From: Ga0077527 sp964433345
GTDB taxonomy: Bacteria > Pseudomonadota > Gammaproteobacteria > Burkholderiales > SG8-41
DNA length: 64,000 nucleotides
Direction: 5' to 3'
Assembly: GCA_964433345.1 (NCBI GenBank)
Contig: CAYSQJ010000001.1
Span: forward strand, 124,001 to 188,000
This document shows, piece by piece, positions 34,358-42,506 of this stretch. Both the position numbers and the translations under genes were made by a program. Each line of letters opens with the position of its first letter. The stretch's first letter is position 1. The notes under the pieces were generated by a model. It was not told where the DNA came from. It made no database searches and saw only the letters and a program-made list of their open reading frames with translations.

Positions 34358-36147
34358 TCCTGCGCTGGCTGATCCTGCTGATGGTTCTTGCTGCCGGCTT
34401 TGCGCGGGCGGCTGAACCCGATCTGCTCGATCCCGAGCAGGCTTTTGCATTCAGTGCGCGCGTCGTAGCGCCCGATGCCGTCGAAGTGCGCTACGTGATC
34501 GCCAAGGGGTACTACCTGTACCGCGACAAGTTCCGCTTTGCATTCGAACCTGCTGCGGCCGGGGCGGGCCCGGCGGAGCTGCCGCCCGGTCTGGTCCACA
34601 AGGACGAATTCTTTGGCGAAACCCGGATCTTCCGCGATGAGGTCCGTATCCGCCTGCCTGTCCAGGCTGGCAGCGTGCAGCGCGCGGTACTCACTGCCGT
34701 TTCCCAGGGTTGCGCCGATGTCGGCGTATGTTACGTCCCGGTCGAGCAGAAGACCGAATTGCGACTCGCCGGAGCGACGACCGGCGGCGACACGGCAGCC
34801 TCACGCCTGTTTGGCGCATCGTCGTCCCCGGCGCCGACCGCACAGGGTGAGGACGGCGCGATCGCGGCCCTGTTCCATGGTGAAACCTGGCTGCTGATTC
34901 TCAGTTTCTTCGGTTTCGGTCTGTTGCTGTCGTTTACGCCCTGCGTACTGCCCATGGTCCCGATACTCTCCGGCATCATCGTCGGTCAGGGCCACAAGGT
35001 TACCCGCAGCCACGGCCTGTTGCTGTCCTGCAGCTATGTGCTGGGCATGGCAATCACCTATGCCCTGGCCGGTGTCGCCGCCGGCCTTTCGGGGGCGATG
35101 CTGGCTGCCGCCTTGCAGAATCCCTGGGTGCTCGGCGCTTTTGCCGCGGTGTTCGTCGCGCTGGCGCTGTCGATGTTCGGCTTTTACGAACTGCAGCTGC
35201 CCTCGGCCTTGCAGTCGAGGCTGGTGGTCGCCAGCGGCAGGCTTCACGGCGGCCATTATGCGGGCGTGTTCGCGATGGGGGTGCTGTCCGCGCTGATCGT
35301 CGGGCCCTGCGTTGCAGCACCGCTGGCCGGGGCGCTGCTGTACATCTCGCAAAGCGGTGACGCCGCTCTTGGCGGCCTCGCGTTGTTCGCAATGGCCCTC
35401 GGCATGGGCGTGCCGCTGCTGGTGGTCGGTGCATCGGCCGGTGCGCTGCTGCCCAGGTCCGGCCCCTGGATGGAGACGGTGAAGCGTTTCTTCGGCGTGA
35501 TGCTGATCGCCGTGGCCATATACCTGGTATCGCCGGTAATACCGGTGGTCGTGCAGATGCTGGCCTGGGCCGCACTGCTGATACTCACGGCGGTTTACCT
35601 GCATGCGCTGGATCCGCTGCCCGCGAACGCCCGCGGCTTTGCGCGTTTCAGCAAGGGCGTCGGGGTCATCGCACTGCTTGCCGGGGCCGCGTTCCTGGTG
35701 GGCGCCCTGTCGGGCGGACGCGACGTGCTGTTGCCGTTGTCCGGATTGCGCGGCGCCGCGGCCGGCGGCGCACCCTCGGGTCAAGTGTCGTTCCAGCGGG
35801 TGTCCAGCAGCACCGAACTCGACGCCGCGATCCGCGCGGCGGAGGGCAAGACCGTGATGCTCGACTTCTATGCCGACTGGTGCGTTACCTGCAAGGAGAT
35901 GGAACGCTACACCTTCAGCGATCCCGCGGTACAGGCCCGGCTCGCCAATATGGTCAAGGTCCAGGCCGACGTCACTGCGGGCACAGCGGAACACCGCGCG
36001 CTGCTGCAGCGTTTTCGCCTGTTTGGCCCGCCCGGAATCGTGTTTTTTGATCCGGCCGGTCGCGAAATCCAGGGCCTGCGCGTGATCGGCTTCCAGGCCG
36101 CCGACCGATTTGCCGCGGTGCTCGACCAGGCGCTGGGCGTCCGGTGA
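34354..36147 (+). CDS. dsbD: Thiol:disulfide interchange protein DsbD
   Basis: 597 residues from the ATG at 34354 with a cleavable signal peptide (ARAAE). It carries reducing power from cytoplasmic thioredoxin to periplasmic thiol proteins. All three domains and their six cysteines are present: the alpha domain pair in GCADVGVCYVP, the membrane domain Cys in SFTPCVLPMVP and VGPCVAAP, and the C-terminal thioredoxin domain in DWCVTCKEME. About eight membrane helices lie in residues 180-460. The stop overlaps the start of the TlpA-like gene, a likely downstream partner. Confidence 0.95.
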   Translation: MILRWLILLMVLAAGFARAAEPDLLDPEQAFAFSARVVAPDAVEVRYVIAKGYYLYRDKFRFAFEPAAAGAGPAELPPGLVHKDEFFGETRIFRDEVRIRLPVQAGSVQRAVLTAVSQGCADVGVCYVPVEQKTELRLAGATTGGDTAASRLFGASSSPAPTAQGEDGAIAALFHGETWLLILSFFGFGLLLSFTPCVLPMVPILSGIIVGQGHKVTRSHGLLLSCSYVLGMAITYALAGVAAGLSGAMLAAALQNPWVLGAFAAVFVALALSMFGFYELQLPSALQSRLVVASGRLHGGHYAGVFAMGVLSALIVGPCVAAPLAGALLYISQSGDAALGGLALFAMALGMGVPLLVVGASAGALLPRSGPWMETVKRFFGVMLIAVAIYLVSPVIPVVVQMLAWAALLILTAVYLHALDPLPANARGFARFSKGVGVIALLAGAAFLVGALSGGRDVLLPLSGLRGAAAGGAPSGQVSFQRVSSSTELDAAIRAAEGKTVMLDFYADWCVTCKEMERYTFSDPAVQARLANMVKVQADVTAGTAEHRALLQRFRLFGPPGIVFFDPAGREIQGLRVIGFQAADRFAAVLDQALGVR

Positions 36148-36692
36148 GGCCGCTGCGCAGGGTCCTGCTGACCGCTGCCGTCGGCGGTCTAGCCGCGGCG
36201 GCCGGCTACGGCGTCCATCTCTGGCGTATAGGTGGCATCGCGGCAAGCCCCGCGGATGACGCGGCACGTGCAATTCTCGAGAGCCGGCTGACCACACTCG
36301 ATGGTGCGGCCACGACGCTAGAGGGTTTTCGTGGCCGTATCCTGGTCGTCAACTACTGGGCCACCTGGTGCGCGCCCTGCCGCGAGGAAATCCCGGTGTT
36401 CATCCGCCTGCAGCAGGAATTTTCGAGCAACGGGGTTCAATTTATAGGCATCGCCGTCGATCAGGCGGATAAAGTTCTCGATTTTTCGCGGGAGTTCAGC
36501 ATCAATTATCCGCTGTTCATTGGCGGCATCGATGCCGTGGAACTGTCGCGCAAGGCAGGTAACCGTGCCGGCGTGTTGCCTTACACCCTGGTGCTGGACC
36601 GATCCGGTGTGATTCGAGCGAACCTGGTCGGTGAGTTGACAGAAGCCCGCATGAGAGGTGAACTGCAAGCCCTGTTGTCCCGCGCAGGGTGA
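36144..36692 (+). CDS. TlpA/ResA-like membrane-anchored thioredoxin
   Basis: 182 residues from a GTG that overlaps the dsbD stop. An N-terminal helix (about residues 5-25) anchors it in the membrane or serves as a signal. The thioredoxin domain has the WCAPC active site in NYWATWCAPCREE and the cis-Pro loop GVLPYTLVLD. Such proteins keep periplasmic thiols reduced, for instance in cytochrome c maturation, and take electrons from DsbD, which is encoded just upstream. The window also has a dihaem cytochrome c gene. Confidence 0.9.
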   Translation: MRPLRRVLLTAAVGGLAAAAGYGVHLWRIGGIAASPADDAARAILESRLTTLDGAATTLEGFRGRILVVNYWATWCAPCREEIPVFIRLQQEFSSNGVQFIGIAVDQADKVLDFSREFSINYPLFIGGIDAVELSRKAGNRAGVLPYTLVLDRSGVIRANLVGELTEARMRGELQALLSRAG

Positions 36693-37045
36693 ACCGGCAT
36701 CAGAAGCATTCAACCGGCTCGGCTTGATGCCAATTTGGGCTATCATGCGCCCATATCAAGGCATTAATAGGCCAATTTCAGTTAACTTTTGCCCTGCCCA
36801 CTTGGATGAAAGAGATCGTCAGGCGACGCCACTGGACGCGAAATGGCTTTCCTCGGCACCACACTGCATAATGTGCAAACAGGGCAAGGAAAGAGTCCTA
36901 ACGTCTGTTAATTTATGCTTTATTGTGGACTTTTGTTGTTAATTCAGGGCAAAATCCGCCATCTCTTTTCAGGCAAGCCGTGCGATTGATGCTGACCCGG
37001 GTGCAAAGGGTCGTCACGCCTTGGCCAGTATAATCCACGAACATC
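36693..37045. other. 353 bp intergenic region before aroQ, low in GC
   Basis: No protein-coding signal on either strand. It is clearly A+T-richer than its surroundings, especially 36745-36800 and 36895-36950. The right end carries the aroQ -10 box. I looked for a second promoter, a small RNA with terminator and a riboswitch and found nothing convincing. Its length and composition stand out in a region where genes otherwise overlap or nearly touch. Confidence 0.5.
37006..37034 (+). promoter_or_regulatory. aroQ promoter
   Basis: A consensus TATAAT (37029-37034) lies 11 bp before the aroQ ATG; the -35 side is weak. Initiation would fall near 37041, leaving a leader of about 5 nt and no ribosome binding site. 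Confidence 0.55.
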
Positions 37046-37498
37046 ATGTCCAATCCCAAACGTCTGCTGTTGCTGAACGGCCCCAACCTGAATCTGCTGG
37101 GTACTCGCGAACCCGGGATCTACGGTGCGACCACGCTGGCCGAAATCGAATCCCGGTTGCAGGGCAAGGCACATTCGGCAAAAGCCACGCTGAACTGCTT
37201 TCAGAGCAATTCGGAAGCGGAACTGGTCGAGCGGGTACAGCAGGCCGGCCGTGAAGGAGTGGAATTCATCCTGATCAATCCCGCTGCCTACACCCACACC
37301 AGTGTCGCCCTGCGTGATGCGCTGGCTGCGGTGGCAATCCCGTTTGTGGAGATCCACCTGTCCAATGTTTTTGCCCGGGAGCCGTTTCGCCGGGAATCCT
37401 ATTTTTCCGATATTGCCGTCGGCGTCATCAGCGGCCTCGGGCCGGCCGGTTATGAACTGGCGCTCGATTACGCGCTGCGCCACACCAAAAAGGGCTGA
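37046..37498 (+). CDS. aroQ: 3-Dehydroquinate dehydratase, type II
   Basis: 150 residues, the dodecameric type II enzyme of the shikimate pathway. It converts 3-dehydroquinate to 3-dehydroshikimate. Seen: LLLLNGPNLNLLGTREPGIYG with the catalytic Tyr, the flexible loop, QSNSEAELV, LINPAAYTHTSVALRDAL, and EIHLSNVFAREPFR with the active-site His. The start is 11 bp after a consensus -10 box, so its mRNA may be nearly leaderless. accB follows by 3 bp, the common aroQ-accB-accC order. Confidence 0.97.
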   Translation: MSNPKRLLLLNGPNLNLLGTREPGIYGATTLAEIESRLQGKAHSAKATLNCFQSNSEAELVERVQQAGREGVEFILINPAAYTHTSVALRDALAAVAIPFVEIHLSNVFAREPFRRESYFSDIAVGVISGLGPAGYELALDYALRHTKKG

Positions 37499-37501
37499 TT
37501 C

Positions 37502-37960
37502 ATGGATTTGCGCAAGTTGAAAACGCTGATCGACCTTGTACAGCAGTCCGGCATTGCCGAACTGGAAATCACCGAAGGCGAGGAGAAGGTGCGCATCAGC
37601 CGCTTCGGCGCCGCCGGCGCGCAGACTGTGGCGCCGCAGAACGTGGTGGTTCCGCTGGCTGCCGCACCCGCGGCAGCAGAGCCGGCAACGCCTGCTGCCG
37701 GTGCCGAAGCCGAAGCTCCGCCGGAAGCCGATGCGCTGAAATCCCCGATGGTCGGTACTTTCTACCGCTCGTCCGCCCCGGGTGCGAAGCCCTTCGTCGA
37801 AGTCGGACAGGCCGTGAAAGCCGGCGAGACGGTGTGCATCATCGAGGCCATGAAGCTGCTCAACGAAATAGAAGCGGACCGCGATGGCGTGATCAAGGCC
37901 ATCCTGGTGGAGAACGGGCAGCCGGTCGAATACGGCCAGCCGCTGCTCCTGATCGATTGA
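37502..37960 (+). CDS. accB: Biotin carboxyl carrier protein of acetyl-CoA carboxylase
   Basis: 152 residues. The N-terminal domain is followed by an Ala/Pro-rich linker (about residues 50-75) and the biotinyl domain with Lys118 in the EAMKL motif. The thumb segment PMVGTFYRSSAPGAKPFV is present. It carries carboxybiotin between AccC and the AccAD carboxyltransferase in fatty-acid synthesis. It is immediately after aroQ and 72 bp before accC. Confidence 0.97.
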   Translation: MDLRKLKTLIDLVQQSGIAELEITEGEEKVRISRFGAAGAQTVAPQNVVVPLAAAPAAAEPATPAAGAEAEAPPEADALKSPMVGTFYRSSAPGAKPFVEVGQAVKAGETVCIIEAMKLLNEIEADRDGVIKAILVENGQPVEYGQPLLLID

Positions 37961-38032
37961 GCAACACTGCTTTTCCGGACGGCCCCCCTGTTCCGCACAG
38001 CCCCTGAGAAGCACATCTGAAAAAAATCGCCC

Positions 38033-39388
38033 ATGTTTGAAAAAATCCTCATCGCCAATCGCGGAGAAATTGCCCTGCGCATCCAGCGCGCCTGCCGCGA
38101 AATGGGCATCAAGACGGTGGTCGTGCACTCCGAGGCCGATGCCGAGGCCAAGTATGTCCGGCTCGCCGACGAGTCGGTCTGCATCGGCCCCGCGCCTTCC
38201 GCAGCGAGTTACCTCAACGTGCCGGCGATCATCGCCGCAGCGGAGGTCACCGATGCCGAGGCGATCCATCCGGGATACGGCTTTCTCTCCGAAAACGCGG
38301 ACTTTGCCGAGCGCGTGGAGCAGAGCGGTTTCACCTTCATCGGCCCGCGCGCGGAAACCATCCGCCTGATGGGCGACAAGGTCAGCGCCAAGAACACGAT
38401 GAAGAAGGCGGGCGTACCGGTGGTGCCGGGCATGGACGGCGCACTGCCCGAGGATCCCAAGGAAATCGTCAAGATTGCGCGTCAGATCGGCTACCCGGTG
38501 ATCATCAAGGCGGCGGGCGGCGGTGGCGGCCGCGGCATGCGGGTGGTGCACACCGAGGCCGCACTGAAGAACGCCGTGGCCACCACGCGTGCGGAGGCGC
38601 AGGCCGCTTTCAGCAATCCGTCGGTGTACATGGAGAAATACCTGGAAAAGCCGCGGCACATCGAGATCCAGGTGCTCGCCGACAAGCACCGCAATGCCTA
38701 CTATTTCGGCGACCGCGACTGCTCGATGCAGCGCCGTCACCAGAAAATCATCGAGGAGGCGCCGGCGCCCCTGTTGACCGAGCGCGCCCGCGTCCGCATC
38801 GGTGAGCGCTGTGCCGAAGCCTGTCGCAAGATCGGCTATGAGGGGGCCGGCACCTTCGAATTCCTGTACGAGGGCGGAGAGTTCTATTTCATCGAAATGA
38901 ACACGCGGCTGCAGGTCGAACACCCGGTTACCGAGTTCGTTACCGGCCACGACCTGGTGCAGTTGCAGATCCGCGTTGCCGCCGGCGAGAAGCTCACGCT
39001 GCGCCAGAAGGACATCGTGCTCAGGGGCCATGCGGTCGAGTGCCGCATCAATGCCGAGGACCCCTACAAGTTCACGCCCTCGCCCGGCCGCATCACCTCC
39101 TTGCACATGCCGGGCGGGCCGGGAGTGCGTGTCGATTCGCACGCCTACAACGGCTATTTCGTTCCGCCCAACTACGATTCCCTGCTCGGCAAGATCATCA
39201 CCTATGGCAATACCCGCGAGCAGGCGATCGCGCGCATGCACATCGCGCTGTCGGAGACGGTTATCGAGGGCATCAGCACCAACCTGCCGCTGCACCGCGA
39301 ATTGATGGGCGATGCCGCATTCCGCCGCGGCGGCACCAGCATCCATTATCTGGAAGAGCGGCTGGCAAAGCTGACCCGCGCCGAATAG
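38033..39388 (+). CDS. accC: Biotin carboxylase subunit of acetyl-CoA carboxylase
   Basis: 451 residues, the standard length. It uses ATP and bicarbonate to carboxylate biotin on AccB. Seen: MFEKILIANRGEIALR, the glycine-rich ATP-grasp loop AAGGGGGRGMR, EKYLEKPRHIEIQVLAD, RDCSMQRRHQKIIEEAPAP, and FIEMNTRLQVEHPVTE. It lies between accB and prmA in the conserved order. Confidence 0.98.
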   Translation: MFEKILIANRGEIALRIQRACREMGIKTVVVHSEADAEAKYVRLADESVCIGPAPSAASYLNVPAIIAAAEVTDAEAIHPGYGFLSENADFAERVEQSGFTFIGPRAETIRLMGDKVSAKNTMKKAGVPVVPGMDGALPEDPKEIVKIARQIGYPVIIKAAGGGGGRGMRVVHTEAALKNAVATTRAEAQAAFSNPSVYMEKYLEKPRHIEIQVLADKHRNAYYFGDRDCSMQRRHQKIIEEAPAPLLTERARVRIGERCAEACRKIGYEGAGTFEFLYEGGEFYFIEMNTRLQVEHPVTEFVTGHDLVQLQIRVAAGEKLTLRQKDIVLRGHAVECRINAEDPYKFTPSPGRITSLHMPGGPGVRVDSHAYNGYFVPPNYDSLLGKIITYGNTREQAIARMHIALSETVIEGISTNLPLHRELMGDAAFRRGGTSIHYLEERLAKLTRAE

Positions 39389-39428
39389 GGCGCGGCAGGG
39401 CGCCGGCACATCAACCCCGGACGGCACC

Positions 39429-40319
39429 ATGGCCTGGCTGTGCGCGATCATGCATGTTGAGGAGGCCTCGGTCGAGGCGCTGTCGGATGCCCTGCTCGAT
39501 GCGGGCGCGCTGGCGGTCGATGTGCAGGACGCTGCGGCGGGCACCGAAGCAGAGCGCCCGATATTTGCCGAGCCTGGCGAAGCGCCGGCGGAAGCCTGGC
39601 TGGCGAACCGCGTCAGCGCGCTGTTTCCGCTGGAGGCCGAACTGCAGCTGGCGGTGCCACAGGCGCTGGCCGCAGCCGGCGTCGCGGCAAGCACCACTTT
39701 CCGTGTCGAGCGCGTTGAGGACGAAGACTGGGTGCGCCTGACCCAGAGCCAGTTCCAGCCGCTGCAGATTACGGACCGCCTGTGGGTGGTGCCGAGCTGG
39801 CACCAGCCGCCCGATCCGGAGGCGATCAACATCGTGCTTGATCCCGGCGTCGCTTTCGGCACCGGAGCCCATCCGACTACCCGGCTGTGCCTGCGCTGGC
39901 TTGCCGAGACCGTGACGCCGGGTGTCGACGTGCTCGACTATGGCTGCGGCTCCGGCATCCTCGCCATCGCCGCGATGAAGCTCGGTGCGGGCAGCGCCCG
40001 CGGTATCGACATCGATCCCCAGGCGCTGGATGCGGCGCGCGACAATGCGCGGCGCAACGGCGTTGATATCGCATTCGCCACGACCGAGTCGGCTGCGGTG
40101 GCGCCGGCAAGCATCGTAGTGGCCAACATTCTCGCCAACCCGCTGACCGTGCTCGCGCCGCTGCTGGCGCAGCTGACCGGCCCGGGCGGACGCATTGCGC
40201 TGGCGGGCATCCTTGCCGACCAGTGGCAGAAGGTGCACGACGCTTATGCCGCGGATTTCGACATGCGACCGGCGGCGACCGACGACGGCTGGGTTTTGCT
40301 GACCGGCGTACGCAGGTAG
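39429..40319 (+). CDS. prmA: Ribosomal protein L11 methyltransferase
   Basis: 296 residues. The N-terminal substrate-recognition domain is followed by a class I methyltransferase with DPGVAFGTGAHPTT, VLDYGCGSGILAI (motif I) and the catalytic-loop VVANILANPL. It trimethylates L11 in the cytoplasm. It is 40 bp after accC and 9 bp before the zinc-ribbon protein, the usual betaproteobacterial arrangement. Confidence 0.95.
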   Translation: MAWLCAIMHVEEASVEALSDALLDAGALAVDVQDAAAGTEAERPIFAEPGEAPAEAWLANRVSALFPLEAELQLAVPQALAAAGVAASTTFRVERVEDEDWVRLTQSQFQPLQITDRLWVVPSWHQPPDPEAINIVLDPGVAFGTGAHPTTRLCLRWLAETVTPGVDVLDYGCGSGILAIAAMKLGAGSARGIDIDPQALDAARDNARRNGVDIAFATTESAAVAPASIVVANILANPLTVLAPLLAQLTGPGGRIALAGILADQWQKVHDAYAADFDMRPAATDDGWVLLTGVRR

Positions 40320-40328
40320 AGTGATGCC

Positions 40329-41387
40329 ATGCCGTTGATGACCCGCTGCCAGCACTGCCGGACGGTGTTCCGCGTGACACCGGAACAGCTGCGCGCGCAG
40401 GGCGGACAGGTACGCTGCGGCCGCTGCCTGCAGGTATTCAATGCCCTGCAAGCCCTGGTTCCGGATGCTCCGGCGACCACTGATGCCGAAAAGCCTGCTG
40501 CAGCCGCGCCGGTCACCGGGAACACCTCCTTGGCCGCCCCCCCGCTGCCGGAGGTTGAATCATTCGCAGCCGCCCCTTCGGTGTCCGCCGTTTCCGATGC
40601 GCAAGCACCGTCGGTTCCAACGGCCACCGGAATGGAAGATGCTTCCGCCGGCAGTCACGCTGCCGTGGAATCCGCGGTGACTGCCGAGGTGAATGCCGAC
40701 GCCGGCCTGATCGAACTCCTGCCGGAACCCGCTGTCACCCTTGCACAGGAAGAACTTTCGCCGGAGCCGGTTGATGCAGAGGCCCGGGATGCGGTGGTCG
40801 CGCATGGACCGGAGACCGAACAGGTGGCGGCCGCGCCGGTGGAAGCAGCCGACAATCCTTTCATGCCCGGATCGGCAGCCGAAGCGGAAGCCGGCACTGC
40901 GCCGCGGCACCGCGGACTTGCGGCAGCGAGCCTGCTGCTGGCGATGGCGCTTGGCGTGCAGGCGGTTTATTTCTACCGCGGCGAAATTGCCGCCCGTCAT
41001 CCTGTCGCGCGGCAATGGCTGGAAGCGGCCTGCAACAGTCTCGGCTGCGCAGTGCCTTTGCCGCAGTTGCCGAAATCGGTCCTGATCGAAGCCTCCGACC
41101 TGCAGCTCGTGGATCCCGCGCGTCCGGACCGCATACAGCTGACGGCGACGCTGCGCAATCATGCAGGGCATGCCGTTGCCTATCCTGCGCTGGACCTGGT
41201 GCTGACCAATGCCAATGATCACACCCTGGCGCGGCGGATATTTCTGCCGGCCGAGTATCTCGGCAATGGCCGCGATCCGCGCGGCGGACTGGCTGCCCAC
41301 GCGGAACTGACGGTGCAGCTTGCACTCGACACCGGCAATCTCGGCGCCGCAGGATTTCGCCTCGCGGTGCTGGCGGCGCCGCGCTGA
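40329..41387 (+). CDS. Zinc-ribbon DUF3426-family membrane protein
   Basis: 352 residues. The N-terminal MJ0042-type zinc finger has MTRCQHCRTVF and VRCGRCLQVFN (four Cys). It is followed by a long low-complexity Ala/Pro/Glu region (about residues 48-190), one membrane helix (GLAAASLLLAMALGVQAVYF) and a DUF3426 domain outside the membrane with ACNSLGCAVPLP. The function is unknown; the family regularly follows prmA in Betaproteobacteria. A hairpin terminator follows it. Confidence 0.88.
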   Translation: MPLMTRCQHCRTVFRVTPEQLRAQGGQVRCGRCLQVFNALQALVPDAPATTDAEKPAAAAPVTGNTSLAAPPLPEVESFAAAPSVSAVSDAQAPSVPTATGMEDASAGSHAAVESAVTAEVNADAGLIELLPEPAVTLAQEELSPEPVDAEARDAVVAHGPETEQVAAAPVEAADNPFMPGSAAEAEAGTAPRHRGLAAASLLLAMALGVQAVYFYRGEIAARHPVARQWLEAACNSLGCAVPLPQLPKSVLIEASDLQLVDPARPDRIQLTATLRNHAGHAVAYPALDLVLTNANDHTLARRIFLPAEYLGNGRDPRGGLAAHAELTVQLALDTGNLGAAGFRLAVLAAPR

Positions 41388-41433
41388 ACGTTTGCCAGCG
41401 GAATATTCGCAGATCGGCCGCGGAACTGGTAAA

Positions 41434-41461
41434 ACGGCCGTTCCGTGACCGGCCGCTTTTT
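41434..41461 (+). terminator. Terminator after the DUF3426 gene
   Basis: CGGCCG / CGGCCG arms with a 9 nt loop, followed by CTTTTT. A competing upstream hairpin (CGGAAC / GTTCCG) overlaps the left arm. The stem is short but the T-run is clear. Confidence 0.6.
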
Positions 41462-41482
41462 CGGGGCTTGGCCGATATTATT

Positions 41483-41510
41483 GTAAGTATTTGTTTTTAT
41501 TGATATTTTT
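41483..41510 (-). repeat. Dispersed A+T-rich element, copy 5
   Basis: Upstream of gcvH, ending 12 bp before its ATG and just before the GGAG ribosome binding site. On the minus strand it has ATCAATAAAAACAAATACTT, nearly identical to copy 6. Confidence 0.7.
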
Positions 41511-41522
41511 GGAGTATTTTGG

Positions 41523-41912
41523 ATGAGCGCTCCCGAACACCTGAAGTACACCGCCAGCCATGAATGGGTGCGTCGCGAGGCCGACGGCACGGTCAGCGTC
41601 GGCATCACCGAACATGCGCAGGCGCAACTGGGAGACGTGGTGTTTGTCGGCAATCCGGAGCCGGGACGTCGCGTGAAACAGGGCGAGGAATGCGGGGTCA
41701 TCGAGTCGGTGAAAGCGGCGGGCGACATCCATGCACCGGTGTCCGGTGAAATCGTTGACGCCAACGCCGAACTGCCGGATGCGCCCGAGAAAATCAACCA
41801 GGAGCCGTACCAGGCCTGGATGTTCCGCATCAGGCCGGACGATCCCTCGCAGATCGATGCCCTGCTCGACGCCGCCGGTTACCTCAAGGCCGTGGAGTCC
41901 GGAGAGGCCTGA
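41523..41912 (+). CDS. gcvH: Glycine cleavage system H protein
   Basis: 129 residues, a lipoyl-carrier protein of the glycine cleavage complex. The lipoylation site is Lys64 in VIESVKAAGDIHAP, and the start KYTASHEWVRRE is typical. It shuttles the aminomethyl group among GcvP, GcvT and Lpd. gcvT and gcvP are not in the window and no glycine riboswitch is visible upstream, so it is a stand-alone copy here. It may also be a general lipoyl acceptor. GGAG sits 12 nt before the start, directly after the A+T-rich element. Confidence 0.96.
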   Translation: MSAPEHLKYTASHEWVRREADGTVSVGITEHAQAQLGDVVFVGNPEPGRRVKQGEECGVIESVKAAGDIHAPVSGEIVDANAELPDAPEKINQEPYQAWMFRIRPDDPSQIDALLDAAGYLKAVESGEA

Positions 41913-42035
41913 GCGATTCCCGCAATCCGGCGTGCGCCTGCGCGGAACGCAATACGAACGCAACACGCGGCTGTCAGCATCGACGCCGTGCCGGGCCTCC
42001 GTCCCGGTAATGCCACCTGCAGAGGAAGACGGCCA

Positions 42036-42425
42036 ATGATGGATTCCATGGGCGGCGGCGAGAGTCCGCACAAGGGCAAGACCGGGTTGAAGCGCGTATG
42101 TAACGCGTTTTTCTATTCGATGGACGGCCTGCGCGCCGCGTTTCGCCATGAAGACGCCTTTCGCCAGGAGATGCTGCTCGCCGCTTTGCTGATACCGTCC
42201 GCGCTGCTGCTTCCGGTCTCCGGCACCGGCAAGGCATTGATGATCGCCGTGGTGCTGCTGGTGCTGATCGTGGAACTGCTGAACTCGGCGGTAGAGGCCG
42301 CTGTCGACCGCATATCGCTGGACAACCATGAGCTGGCCAAGCGTGCAAAGGACATCGGCAGTGCGGCGGTATTCCTCGCGCTCGTCAACGTGCCCGTAGT
42401 CTGGGGTCTCGTGCTGTTCGGCTGA
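42036..42425 (+). CDS. dgkA: Diacylglycerol kinase
   Basis: 129 residues with three membrane helices and the family signature EAAVDRISLDNHELAKRAKD, including the catalytic Glu and nucleotide-binding residues. It phosphorylates diacylglycerol to phosphatidic acid at the inner membrane, recycling lipid released by envelope reactions. The start at 42036 (a second ATG follows directly) has GAGGA upstream. It precedes a Pho-box-controlled glycosyltransferase and a PAP2 phosphatase, so genes with opposite effects on diacylglycerol sit side by side. Confidence 0.95.
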   Translation: MMDSMGGGESPHKGKTGLKRVCNAFFYSMDGLRAAFRHEDAFRQEMLLAALLIPSALLLPVSGTGKALMIAVVLLVLIVELLNSAVEAAVDRISLDNHELAKRAKDIGSAAVFLALVNVPVVWGLVLFG

Positions 42426-42454
42426 TCCCGCCCGCGCGTCCGGCCGTCGCGCAA

Positions 42455-42472
42455 CTGTCATTCCCCTGTCAT
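42455..42472 (+). promoter_or_regulatory. Pho box (PhoB site) before the glycosyltransferase gene
   Basis: CTGTCAT TCCC CTGTCAT: two perfect 7 bp repeats in an 11 bp period, the classical Pho box. TATCGG (42483-42488) sits 10 bp downstream at the usual -10 distance. Transcription would begin near 42495. Confidence 0.85.
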
Positions 42473-42506
42473 TGCAGTGTCGTATCGGCGCGGCAGGATG
42501 CGCGCC

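Noticed and set aside
36944..39862. A 972-residue open frame on the minus strand opposite aroQ, accB and accC
   Set aside because: Same codon-bias artefact; all three plus-strand genes are well known and complete.
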